Below are positions 1-4,107 of a stretch of 5,075 nucleotides of DNA, piece by piece. Every line of letters begins with the position of its first letter. Positions within the stretch are counted from its first letter, which is position 1. The notes beneath the pieces are model-generated. The model did not search any database. It saw only the letters and a list, made by a program, of their open reading frames with translations, and was not told the DNA's origin. Origin of the DNA: Holophagae bacterium (GTDB lineage Bacteria; Acidobacteriota; Thermoanaerobaculia; Thermoanaerobaculales; Sulfomarinibacteraceae); the NCBI GenBank assembly GCA_030609785.1, contig JAUWTC010000242.1:1-5075 (forward strand). The letters are read 5' to 3'. A program made the position numbers and the translations under genes.

Positions 1-2
1 AC

Positions 3-200
3 GACGAAATTCGACCGGAATATGACTTTTCAACGATGAAGGGTGGAGTCCGGGGGAAATACTTCGAGCGGGCAGTGGCGGGATCAAACCTGGTGCTCCT
101 CGATCCTGATGTCGCAAAAGCATTCCCATCCCAAGAAGCTGTGAATCGTGCCCTCCGCATGCTCGCCGAAATCGCAGAACAAGCATCGCCCAATCACTGA
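3..200 (+). CDS. C-terminal part of a small hypothetical protein
   Basis: An open frame enters from the left edge and stops at TGA 198-200, giving 65 residues without a start in view. The visible part begins DEIRPEYDFS, then has GGVRGKY, NLVLLDPDVAKAFPS and a helical end (EAVNRALRMLAEIAEQ). This pattern (EYDF, then RGKY, then a 'DPDVA..FP' segment and a short amphipathic helix) resembles short hypothetical proteins that I recall near toxin-antitoxin genes. That link is from memory, and the window shows no toxin partner. The frame reads as real protein rather than a shadow, and no other frame here is comparable. The gene converges on the LytTR gene, with 52 bp between the two stop codons. The function is unknown; an antitoxin-like or accessory role is only a guess. 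The start and any operon partner lie upstream of the window. Confidence 0.7.
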   Translation, partial: DEIRPEYDFSTMKGGVRGKYFERAVAGSNLVLLDPDVAKAFPSQEAVNRALRMLAEIAEQASPNH

Positions 201-208
201 ATTCGGAA

Positions 209-233
209 CATCGGTGGTCCGGTCTTACCGATG
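209..233. terminator. hairpin between convergent genes, possible terminator
   Basis: A perfect 7-bp inverted repeat, CATCGGT (209-215) and ACCGATG (227-233), with an 11-nt loop sits in the short gap between the convergent stops at 200 and 253. The position suits a bidirectional terminator. Neither side has a clear T-tract, so intrinsic termination is not established. Confidence 0.35.
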
Positions 234-252
234 GGTACCACTGATCACAACC

Positions 253-609
253 TCACAACTCTCCGTAGACCGCCCACAGCGCTGCGAGGTGGCTGCGGCC
301 GATAGGAATGACACGGTTGACCGGTGGCTCGAGTTTGAGTTCCCAGTCGCGGCCGTTTTCCCGCCGTCGCACTTCGCTGACCCGGTCTGGGTTGATGGCG
401 TACGAGCGGTGGACCTGCACCATCGCCGTCTCCGGGAAGCGGGCCAGCAGCTCGCCCAGTGATCGAAGGTCTTTGAGGTTACGTCGGCCCCGCGTTCGGA
501 CGATGGTGCGGTCCTTATCGGCCTCAAGCAGAAAGACCTCGGCCGGCTCCATCGGAACCCGCCGGCCGTCCTCTAGATGCAACAGAACCCTTCGTGGATG
601 TGTGGTCAT
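253..609 (-). CDS. stand-alone LytTR-type DNA-binding regulator
   Basis: The 118-residue product is almost entirely a LytTR (AgrA/LytR-type) DNA-binding domain. Recognisable elements in order are the first strands (residues 8-30, ending FLLEA), a TIVRTRG strand at 35-41, a helix at 45-58 (LKDLRSLGELLARF), the family's hallmark VHRSYAIN at 66-73, and a closing strand IPIGRSHL at 101-108. No receiver domain, membrane segment or other sensor is present, and at 118 residues there is no room for one. Most characterised LytTR proteins are response regulators, so this is an orphan or one-component form. The ATG at 607-609 is chosen because it begins just before the domain. No good Shine-Dalgarno precedes it. 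Four LytTR-like boxes lie directly upstream, which suggests autoregulation. The neighbours offer no obvious target or sensor. It is transcribed toward the partial gene at the left edge. Confidence 0.88.
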   Translation of the reverse strand: MTTHPRRVLLHLEDGRRVPMEPAEVFLLEADKDRTIVRTRGRRNLKDLRSLGELLARFPETAMVQVHRSYAINPDRVSEVRRRENGRDWELKLEPPVNRVIPIGRSHLAALWAVYGEL

Positions 610-623
610 GGCTCTATGGTGCC

Positions 624-693
624 ATGAACCGTCTGATTAAGGAAGGAACGGGCTCATTAGGGTGATGAAAGGTTCTCTAGGGGAATAAACGGT
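624..693 (-). promoter_or_regulatory. array of four LytTR-like binding boxes
   Basis: Four 9-bp boxes recur in the same orientation. On the + strand they are ATGAACCGT (624-632), AGGAACGGG (644-652), ATGAAAGGT (665-673) and ATAAACGGT (685-693). The start-to-start spacings are 20, 21 and 20 bp, about two helical turns. Read on the minus strand they approximate ACCGTTCAT, which fits the degenerate LytTR target consensus I know, [TA][AC][CA]GTTN[AG][TG]. The 685-693 copy fits fully and the others miss one or two positions. The bases after three of the boxes are also partly shared (CTGATTA, CTCATTA, TCTCTAG). The array ends 15 bp before the lytTR start codon. That suggests autoregulation, but nothing here shows whether it activates or represses. 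Confidence 0.6.
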
Positions 694-748
694 CGGAAGC
701 ATTGTCTTAAGAGGGGTGGCAGCCTTCGCTTCGAAAACTTTCCGGTGA

Positions 749-994
749 TCACAAGCGTTTTTTAGAGAAAGCTCTCCCGGAGGCTGATTTTAGATAGGTT
801 TCGAAATCCAATGCAGTTTTCTTGTCGGTGAAGGCGATGGCGGTTTTGATATGCCAGGGGCGGAATTTCGAGGTGTGAGGAACTCGGCCCTCGTTGTGTG
901 CCGTGAGACGTGATTCGAGATTTTCAGTAAAGCCGGTGTAGTAATGCTTTGTTGCCGTATCGGTTTCCAGGATGTAGACGTAGAAATATGGCAC
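749..994 (-). CDS. small GIY-YIG family endonuclease
   Basis: The 81-residue product is a single GIY-YIG nuclease domain, the fold used by UvrC and by homing endonucleases. The GIY position reads VYI (residues 6-8). YIG reads YTG (19-21). The expected catalytic positions are present as R29, H33 and E65, so the enzyme looks intact. The ending KSASGRAFSKKRL is typical of the short UvrC-N-like family, whose members are usually 80-100 residues. The start is GTG at 994; a GGAAG lies six bases upstream (1001-1005), and the frame has no ATG upstream before a stop. The gene lies in the same orientation as ssrA, about 420 bp downstream of the tmRNA 3' end, with a relic of itself in between. The cellular role of such single-domain proteins is poorly known. 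Cleavage of DNA in a mobile context is plausible but inferred. Confidence 0.88.
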   Translation of the reverse strand: MPYFYVYILETDTATKHYYTGFTENLESRLTAHNEGRVPHTSKFRPWHIKTAIAFTDKKTALDFETYLKSASGRAFSKKRL

Positions 995-1013
995 TCGATT
1001 CTTCCAATCATGG

Positions 1014-1065
1014 GGAGTGGCGTGCCGAGCCGTACCTTCGAAACTCGGTAGCGTTGGGGCCCGCC
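1014..1065 (-). repeat. 52-bp leading motif, copy A
   Basis: This copy precedes the intact GIY-YIG gene. It matches 1289-1340 at 46 of 52 positions by hand alignment. On the minus strand it contains CCGAG and CTCGG arms around a 14-nt loop that includes TTCGAA, so it can fold. Its 3' edge is 19 bp from the GTG start of the nuclease gene. Confidence 0.8.
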
Positions 1066-1148
1066 TTCCGGCTTCGCTCCGCTACGCCGCGACAAGTCGC
1101 CTACGGCTTCCGGCTTCGCTGCGCTACGCCGTGACGAGTCGCCGCGGC
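1066..1148. repeat. tandem pair of about 41-bp GC-rich repeats
   Basis: Two adjacent units, 1066-1107 and 1108-1148, share the opening TTCCGGCTTCGCT and then CGCTACGCCG, GAC and AGTCGCC, with a few substitutions and one length difference. They fill the interval between modules A and B and are low in complexity (GCTTCGC, GCTACGCC). They do not look coding. The second unit's GGC end coincides with the tail of module B. Confidence 0.75.
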
Positions 1149-1153
1149 AGCCT

Positions 1154-1270
1154 TCACTTCGAGAACCTTTGGGTTTCGAAGCGGTTGATCACAAGCATTT
1201 CTTGGCGAAAGCATCCCCCTGATGCGCATTCTAGATCAATTTTCAGGATGTTAACGTAAAAGTAGGATAC
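1154..1270 (-). pseudogene. relic of a GIY-YIG nuclease gene with internal deletion
   Basis: On the minus strand the frame reads SYFYVNILKID, matching the start PYFYVYILETD of the intact gene, and then passes straight to ASGGCFRQEMLVINRF. That matches the region around the intact gene's end (ASGRAFSKKRL, followed in the DNA by GTGATCA). Roughly 55-60 codons between these points are absent, including the YIG, Arg/His and Glu catalytic positions. The frame is not broken at the junction and continues to a stop at 1154-1156. The product would have no nuclease activity. The fragment is also diverged in sequence from the intact gene, so the two copies are not a very recent duplication. Confidence 0.8.
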
Positions 1271-1288
1271 TGGAGTCTCCAGAAATAC

Positions 1289-1340
1289 GGAGGGCTGTGC
1301 CGAGCCGTAGCTTCGAAACTCGGTAGCGTCGGGGTCCGCC
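1289..1340 (-). repeat. 52-bp leading motif, copy B
   Basis: This is the second copy of the motif at 1014-1065, placed in the same way 18-19 bp before the start of the GIY-YIG relic. The six differences include the three bases after GGAG and single changes within the rest. The core GCCGAGCCGTA, CTTCGAAACTCGGTAGCGT (+ strand) is almost unchanged, while the adjacent coding sequence has lost its middle. The motif therefore appears better conserved than the gene. Confidence 0.8.
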
Positions 1341-1376
1341 TTCGTTCGCCTTTGCCTTCGGCTCCGGCGCAACTAC

Positions 1377-1408
1377 GGCGCGACACCGCGCCATAGCCCC
1401 TTCGGGGC
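1377..1408 (-). terminator. two hairpins directly downstream of ssrA
   Basis: Two perfect hairpins follow the tmRNA 3' end on the minus strand. One is GCCCC/GGGGC with a 3-nt loop (1396-1408). The other is GGCGCG/CGCGCC with a 4-nt loop (1377-1392). They could end ssrA transcription or serve as a processing stop. No T-tract follows, so they may instead be part of the repeat block. Confidence 0.35.
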
Positions 1409-1417
1409 GACGGCGGG

Positions 1418-1766
1418 TGGTGGAGGCGGTGGGAGTCGAACCCACGTCCGAGGAACTTCAGCCGGCGGCTTCTCCGTGTGCAGCTCGCCGTTTAATCTCG
1501 TCCCGTAGGTGGCCGGCGAACGGCCGGATCATGGGACCAGCCCAAAAGTCTCGGCTGGGTCGTTCGGGCAGCACGACTCAGCCCAGTCCACCAAGCGTCG
1601 CTATCTCCAGGTCGGTGGACAAAACCTCGGAGACAACGGGCTACCTAAGCAGCCAGTGCGTAATCAGTGTTGGCAGTTGATTATTGCCCCACCCAGTTAT
1701 CGAGTGGATGGACCTCGACACGCTGCCGACGCCTGAACAGTTCCCCGTCGAAGCCGGTACGCCCCC
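1418..1766 (-). ncRNA. ssrA: transfer-messenger RNA (tmRNA)
   Basis: A 349-nt tmRNA of normal one-piece length. It carries alanine to stalled ribosomes and supplies a short message that tags the unfinished protein for proteolysis, working with SmpB. The 5' end GGGGGCG (1766-1760) pairs with CGCCTCC near the 3' end to form a 7-bp acceptor stem. The bases that follow the 5' end, with GGCTTCGACGGGG, are the conserved tmRNA signature. The T arm is GTGGG-TTCGACT-CCCAC at 1445-1429. The CCA is encoded (1420-1418). The tag frame lies at 1674-1645, resumes most likely at GCC and reads ANTDYALAA then TAG; an in-frame TAA three codons earlier limits the resume point. The ALAA ending is the classic protease-recognition end. 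An extended -10 lies upstream. The GIY-YIG block begins immediately downstream. Confidence 0.96.
1645..1674 (-). other. tmRNA tag-peptide reading frame
   Basis: Nine codons and a TAG stop encode ANTDYALAA. The resume codon is inferred as GCC because GCN is usual there and because TAA stands at 1683-1681, leaving only TCA, ACT or GCC as choices. Confidence 0.85.
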
Positions 1767-1782
1767 GGATCGATGAAAGACC

Positions 1783-1791
1783 ATTATAGCA
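1783..1791 (-). promoter_or_regulatory. extended -10 promoter of ssrA
   Basis: On the minus strand the sequence reads TGC-TATAAT, a perfect sigma70 -10 hexamer with the extended TG. It lies 16 bp before the mature tmRNA 5' end, so transcription would begin around 1775 and leave a short leader for RNase P to remove. No good -35 is seen at 16-18 bp spacing, which is consistent with an extended -10 promoter. Confidence 0.7.
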
Positions 1792-1834
1792 GCTGGAAAG
1801 CTGGGAAGCGAGGAGGCAGGGCAACAAGGCAATT

Positions 1835-1906
1835 GAACCGCAAAGAACGCGAAGAGAACAAGAAAGCAGCCACAAAAAGGCACGAAAAGGCACAAAGAGA
1901 GCAGCC
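1835..1906. repeat. A-rich 9-10 bp periodic repeat tract
   Basis: The tract repeats short units such as CCGCAAAGA, ACGCGAAGA and then AGGCACGAAA, AGGCACAAAG. Its reverse complement (CTTTGTGCC, TTTTCGTGCC, CTTTGCGG) resembles a dispersed intergenic sequence I recall from many environmental bacterial genomes. It would translate as a Lys/Arg/Glu-rich peptide but shows no start signal or domain. Confidence 0.5.
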
Positions 1907-1953
1907 AAAGACGCTTCTGGGCGTGCGGGGACCGAAGACCGCGACCGTTATCC

Positions 1954-1997
1954 GGAATCCGGGACCGCATCCGCGACGGCCCCGGTCCCTGAATTCC
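1954..1997. repeat. imperfect inverted repeat
   Basis: GGGACCG (1961-1967) pairs with CGGTCCC (1983-1989), and outside a small internal loop GGAAT (1954-1958) pairs with ATTCC (1993-1997). A shorter hairpin, CGGCC/GGCCG, follows at 2003-2017. No T-tract marks either as a terminator. Confidence 0.55.
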
Positions 1998-2041
1998 AGC
2001 CCCGGCCTTCGGGGCCGCGCAGGCGCGTCCCCGCTCGGTAC

Positions 2042-2097
2042 ATTTTCCTCAAGGGCGACAGGATCGAAGACTGGAGAGCATCGCCCTTGAGCAAAAT
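2042..2097. repeat. 17-bp inverted repeat with one mismatch
   Basis: CTCAAGGGCGA (2048-2058) and TCGCCCTTGAG (2081-2091) are perfect 11-bp complements. Beyond one C/C mismatch, ATTTT (2042-2046) pairs with AAAAT (2093-2097). The loop is 22 nt. Both strands end in A-rich or G/A sequence after the stem rather than a T-run, so this is not a standard terminator. Confidence 0.75.
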
Positions 2098-2156
2098 GAC
2101 CTCGGCGGCCTACGGCGTTGGCCGAGGCTCGATTGCCGACACCCTCGCCGTGGATT

Positions 2157-2308
2157 GCCAGGTCAGGCATTCTTCGGGACGGCACCTGCCTCGCGATGTC
2201 TGCCTGGTGGAAAATGCCGGACCAGGCACGTCCCGTCGGAGAGGGGGCATTCTTGGATTCGGGAGCAGTCGGAGAGCCCGGCGCCACGATGCGGGCCGGG
2301 AGGCCCGC
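2157..2308. repeat. palindrome-rich section upstream of comM
   Basis: Several hairpins fit here. TGCCTGGT (2201-2208) pairs with ACCAGGCA (2221-2228), nested inside CGGGACG (2175-2181) and CGTCCCG (2229-2235). GCGGGCC (2291-2297) pairs with GGCCCGC (2302-2308) around a 4-nt loop. GGCATTCTT occurs at about 2166 and 2247. These could form a leader RNA of comM or be dispersed-repeat debris. The GCGGGCC hairpin looks like common intergenic repeats. Confidence 0.45.
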
Positions 2309-2393
2309 GCTCCCGGGCACAGTCCCAGCAGACAGTTCCTTCTTGACACCTCTGCCTCCCCGTGGGACTCTTGGGTTGTCCACCTGCACAACT

Positions 2394-2400
2394 GAAGGGG
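2394..2400 (+). promoter_or_regulatory. ribosome-binding site of comM
   Basis: GAAGGGG lies six bases before ATG 2407. It decides the start against the GTG at 2362 in the same frame, which would add 15 residues unlike the family's N-terminus. Confidence 0.75.
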
Positions 2401-2406
2401 AAAACT

Positions 2407-4107
2407 ATGCACGCGTTAGCTTTGGGTGCTACGCCTTGTGGTGTGGGCGCTCTGTTCGTGACGGTGGAGGTGGACCGGATTCGGGCGAATTTGCCGTCGA
2501 TCACGGTAGTCGGTATGGCGGATACGGCGGTTCGGGAGGCCCGGGAACGGATTTTTGCCGCCATCCGGCATCTGGGCCGAAAGCCGGAGGCCGCAAATAT
2601 CGTCTTCAATCTGGCGCCGGCGGACGAGAGGAAACAGGGCGCCGGTCTGGATTTGCCGATGGCTGTCGCCTTTTTGGCGGCGGTCGGCGATGTGCCCGCC
2701 GAGAAGGTCAAGGGTCGTCTGCTGGTCGGGGAACTCTCGTTGGAGGGGCGCCTGCTGCCGGTCCGCGGGATTCTGCCGATTGTCCTGGCGGCTCGTGACC
2801 GGGGGCTGGAAGAGGTGATCGTACCCGCGGGCAACGGGGGTGAGGCCGGGGTTGTCGGCGGCATCGAGGTGACAGCCGCGTCGTCGTTGGGCGAGGTCGT
2901 CAGGTGGTTGCGCAGCGGAACCCCGCCGGCGGAAGTCGATGAGGCGGCGGGACCCGTGAGGACAACCCCCCATTTCAAAGCGCCCGACCTGTGCGAGGTC
3001 ATCGGTCAGGAATTGGCTCGCCGAGCCCTGGAAATTGCCGCAGCCGGGGGGCACCACCTTCTGATGATGGGACCTCCGGGCAGCGGGAAGTCGATGCTGG
3101 CGCGCCGGCTTCCGGGTGTTCTTCCCGCTCTGGAGGCCGAAGAAGCCCTGGAAACAACCTGTGTCTACTCGGTTTCGGGGAGGGTACCTCGCCCGGCAGG
3201 TCTTCTGAAGGTCCGGCCGTTCAGGGCGCCTCACCATACGATCTCGGCGGCGGCCTTGATAGGAGGCGGTAGCAGCCCCCAACCGGGTGAAGTGTCCCTG
3301 GCTCATAACGGGGTGCTTTTCCTTGACGAGATCACCGAGTTTCGGAGGGACGTGCTCGAGGGCCTTCGGCAGCCTCTGGAGGACCGAGAGGTGACGGTCG
3401 CCAGGGCACGATCAACCCTGAGTTTTCCGGCGGGCTTCCAGTTGGTGGCGGCCGCCAACCCCTGTCCTTGTGGCTATCTTGGTGATCCGGAACGGGATTG
3501 CATCTGCACGCCGCCGATGGTGCAGCGCTACCGGGCCAGACTGTCAGGCCCACTCTTGGATCGCATGGATCTTCAGGTCAGCGTTCCGGCGGTTCCCTGG
3601 AGGGACCTTGGCTCGGGGCGGCGAGGCGAGGCCAGTACGATCGTCGCCGAACGGGTGGGTGGGGCTCGAGTGCTGCAGGCTGAGCGATATCTGGGTCGTT
3701 CGTGCCGGACCAATGCCGAGATGGGGCCCTCCGAGATTGAGCGATGGGCCCACCCCGGGGCCGACGGGAGACGCCTGCTGGAGCAGGCGGCACAGAGTCT
3801 CGGTCTGTCCGCCCGTGCCTATCACCGGATCCTCAAGGTGGCGCGGACGATCGCGGACCTTGCGGGGGACCGGGATATCCAGACGCACCATTTGGCGGAG
3901 GCCATCGGCTACCGGATGTTGGACCGGGATGCTGCCGCAGGTCCGAAGGCGGTGGGGGGGTGGAGGTCGAAGGAGGAAGGAGGAAGGAGGAAGGAGGAAG
4001 GAGGAAAAATTGTAGGGGCGGACCCCCGTGTCCGCCTTACTTGGACAGGGGGTGCTAAACGATCGGGGGTGCGTCTTGGACGAGATTCTCCAGGGCTGAT
4101 CGGGTAG
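2407..4107 (+). CDS. comM: ComM/YifB-family AAA+ ATPase with an unusual C-terminal tail
   Basis: The protein has 566 residues and belongs to the ComM (YifB, Mg-chelatase-like) AAA+ family. ComM is a hexameric helicase that promotes branch migration of incoming DNA during natural transformation. The N-terminal ChlI-like domain spans about residues 10-165. The AAA+ core has Walker A GPPGSGKS (222-229) and Walker B VLFLDE (303-308). NPCPCG begins at 351, and the paired cysteines C353, C355, C365 and C367 suggest a metal-binding knuckle. SGPLLDRMDL (380-389) and the C-terminal Mg-chelatase domain (to about 508) follow. The start at 2407 is supported by the ribosome-binding site and by alignment to the family start. 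Family members end near residue 500-510. Here about 56 extra residues come from a heptamer run and a palindromic repeat, and the tail runs 53 bp into the convergent gene. The core looks functional. Confidence 0.93.
   Translation: MHALALGATPCGVGALFVTVEVDRIRANLPSITVVGMADTAVREARERIFAAIRHLGRKPEAANIVFNLAPADERKQGAGLDLPMAVAFLAAVGDVPAEKVKGRLLVGELSLEGRLLPVRGILPIVLAARDRGLEEVIVPAGNGGEAGVVGGIEVTAASSLGEVVRWLRSGTPPAEVDEAAGPVRTTPHFKAPDLCEVIGQELARRALEIAAAGGHHLLMMGPPGSGKSMLARRLPGVLPALEAEEALETTCVYSVSGRVPRPAGLLKVRPFRAPHHTISAAALIGGGSSPQPGEVSLAHNGVLFLDEITEFRRDVLEGLRQPLEDREVTVARARSTLSFPAGFQLVAAANPCPCGYLGDPERDCICTPPMVQRYRARLSGPLLDRMDLQVSVPAVPWRDLGSGRRGEASTIVAERVGGARVLQAERYLGRSCRTNAEMGPSEIERWAHPGADGRRLLEQAAQSLGLSARAYHRILKVARTIADLAGDRDIQTHHLAEAIGYRMLDRDAAAGPKAVGGWRSKEEGGRRKEEGGKIVGADPRVRLTWTGGAKRSGVRLGRDSPGLIG
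3972..4006. repeat. five perfect GGAGGAA heptamers inside comM
   Basis: Five exact tandem copies of a 7-bp purine unit lie just after the conserved end of comM, preceded by GGTCGAA, which differs from the unit at one or two bases. Because 7 is not a multiple of 3, loss or gain of a unit would shift the frame of everything downstream. They encode the EEGGRRKEEGG section of the tail. Confidence 0.9.
4011..4036. repeat. palindromic intergenic-type repeat within the comM tail
   Basis: GGCGGAC (4017-4023) and GTCCGCC (4030-4036) form a 7-bp stem around CCCCGT. The whole (TGTAGGGGCGGACCCCCGTG and on) resembles a dispersed intergenic repeat that I recall in many genomes. Seen from the minus strand it lies 19 bp past the stop of the membrane-protein gene and is followed after ten bases by TTTTT, so it may also act as a weak terminator for that gene. 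Confidence 0.5.

Larger units (their letters stand above)
718..1065 (-). mobile_element. GIY-YIG module A (intact copy)
   Basis: This is a putative element unit defined by comparison with module B. Read on the minus strand, it consists of a 52-bp leading motif (1065-1014), the GIY-YIG gene (994-749), and a tail ending at 718. The leading motif matches its counterpart at 1289-1340 at 46 of 52 positions. The last 20 bp of the tail (737-718) match module B at 18 of 20 positions. Beyond 718 the similarity to module B stops abruptly, which marks a plausible boundary. The palindrome TTCGAA followed by G occurs both in the leading motif and in the tail. That the unit moves is an inference from duplication and position, not proof. 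Confidence 0.45.
1146..1340 (-). mobile_element. GIY-YIG module B (internally deleted copy)
   Basis: This is a shortened counterpart of module A. Both ends are retained: the 52-bp motif at 1289-1340 and the tail ending at 1146. The centre of the nuclease gene is missing, so the unit is about 195 bp against about 348 bp for module A. Only 77 bp separate its motif from the tmRNA 3' end. Retained ends with a lost core is the usual shape of a non-autonomous element derivative, but it also fits simple decay. Confidence 0.45.
1767..2406. other. gene-free stretch between ssrA and comM
   Basis: About 640 bp with no convincing gene. Open frames on both strands give biased, domain-free translations. 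It holds, in order, the ssrA promoter, an A-rich repeat tract (1835-1906), three inverted repeats (1954-1997, 2003-2017, 2042-2097), a palindrome-rich section (2157-2308) and the comM ribosome-binding site. A TTGACA occurs at 2343-2348 but no -10 follows at a fitting distance. The comM promoter is not identified. Confidence 0.7.

Noticed and set aside
621..701. CRISPR array from the 20-21 bp periodicity
   Set aside because: Repeats are about 9 bp with short, partly shared intervals and no unique spacers; binding-site phasing explains them better.
1154..1372. 72-codon frame as a genuine intact gene
   Set aside because: Only its last part resembles protein, as a deleted GIY-YIG relic; the first part is translated repeat DNA.
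1421..1445. A separate tRNA gene from the TTCGACT arm and acceptor-like end
   Set aside because: These are the 3' end and T arm of the tmRNA; no anticodon arm is present.
2343..2371. sigma70 promoter for comM from TTGACA at 2343
   Set aside because: The hexamer 17 bp downstream (GACTCT) is a poor -10, and it would leave an unconvincing fit; kept only as a note.
1784..2389. 201-codon open frame on the minus strand upstream of comM
   Set aside because: The translation is Pro/Arg/Gly-rich with no domain, has no ribosome-binding site and crosses the inverted repeats and the ssrA promoter.
2362..2406. GTG 2362 as the comM start
   Set aside because: The added residues are unlike the family N-terminus, and ATG 2407 has a well-placed GAAGGGG.
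2118..2798. 226-codon plus-strand frame overlapping the comM start
   Set aside because: It is Gly-rich out-of-frame reading of comM DNA without recognisable domain.
2163..3306. Long minus-strand frames opposite comM (279 and 296 codons)
   Set aside because: They are antisense shadows of a clear AAA+ gene; their translations are Ser/Arg/Pro-biased without motifs.
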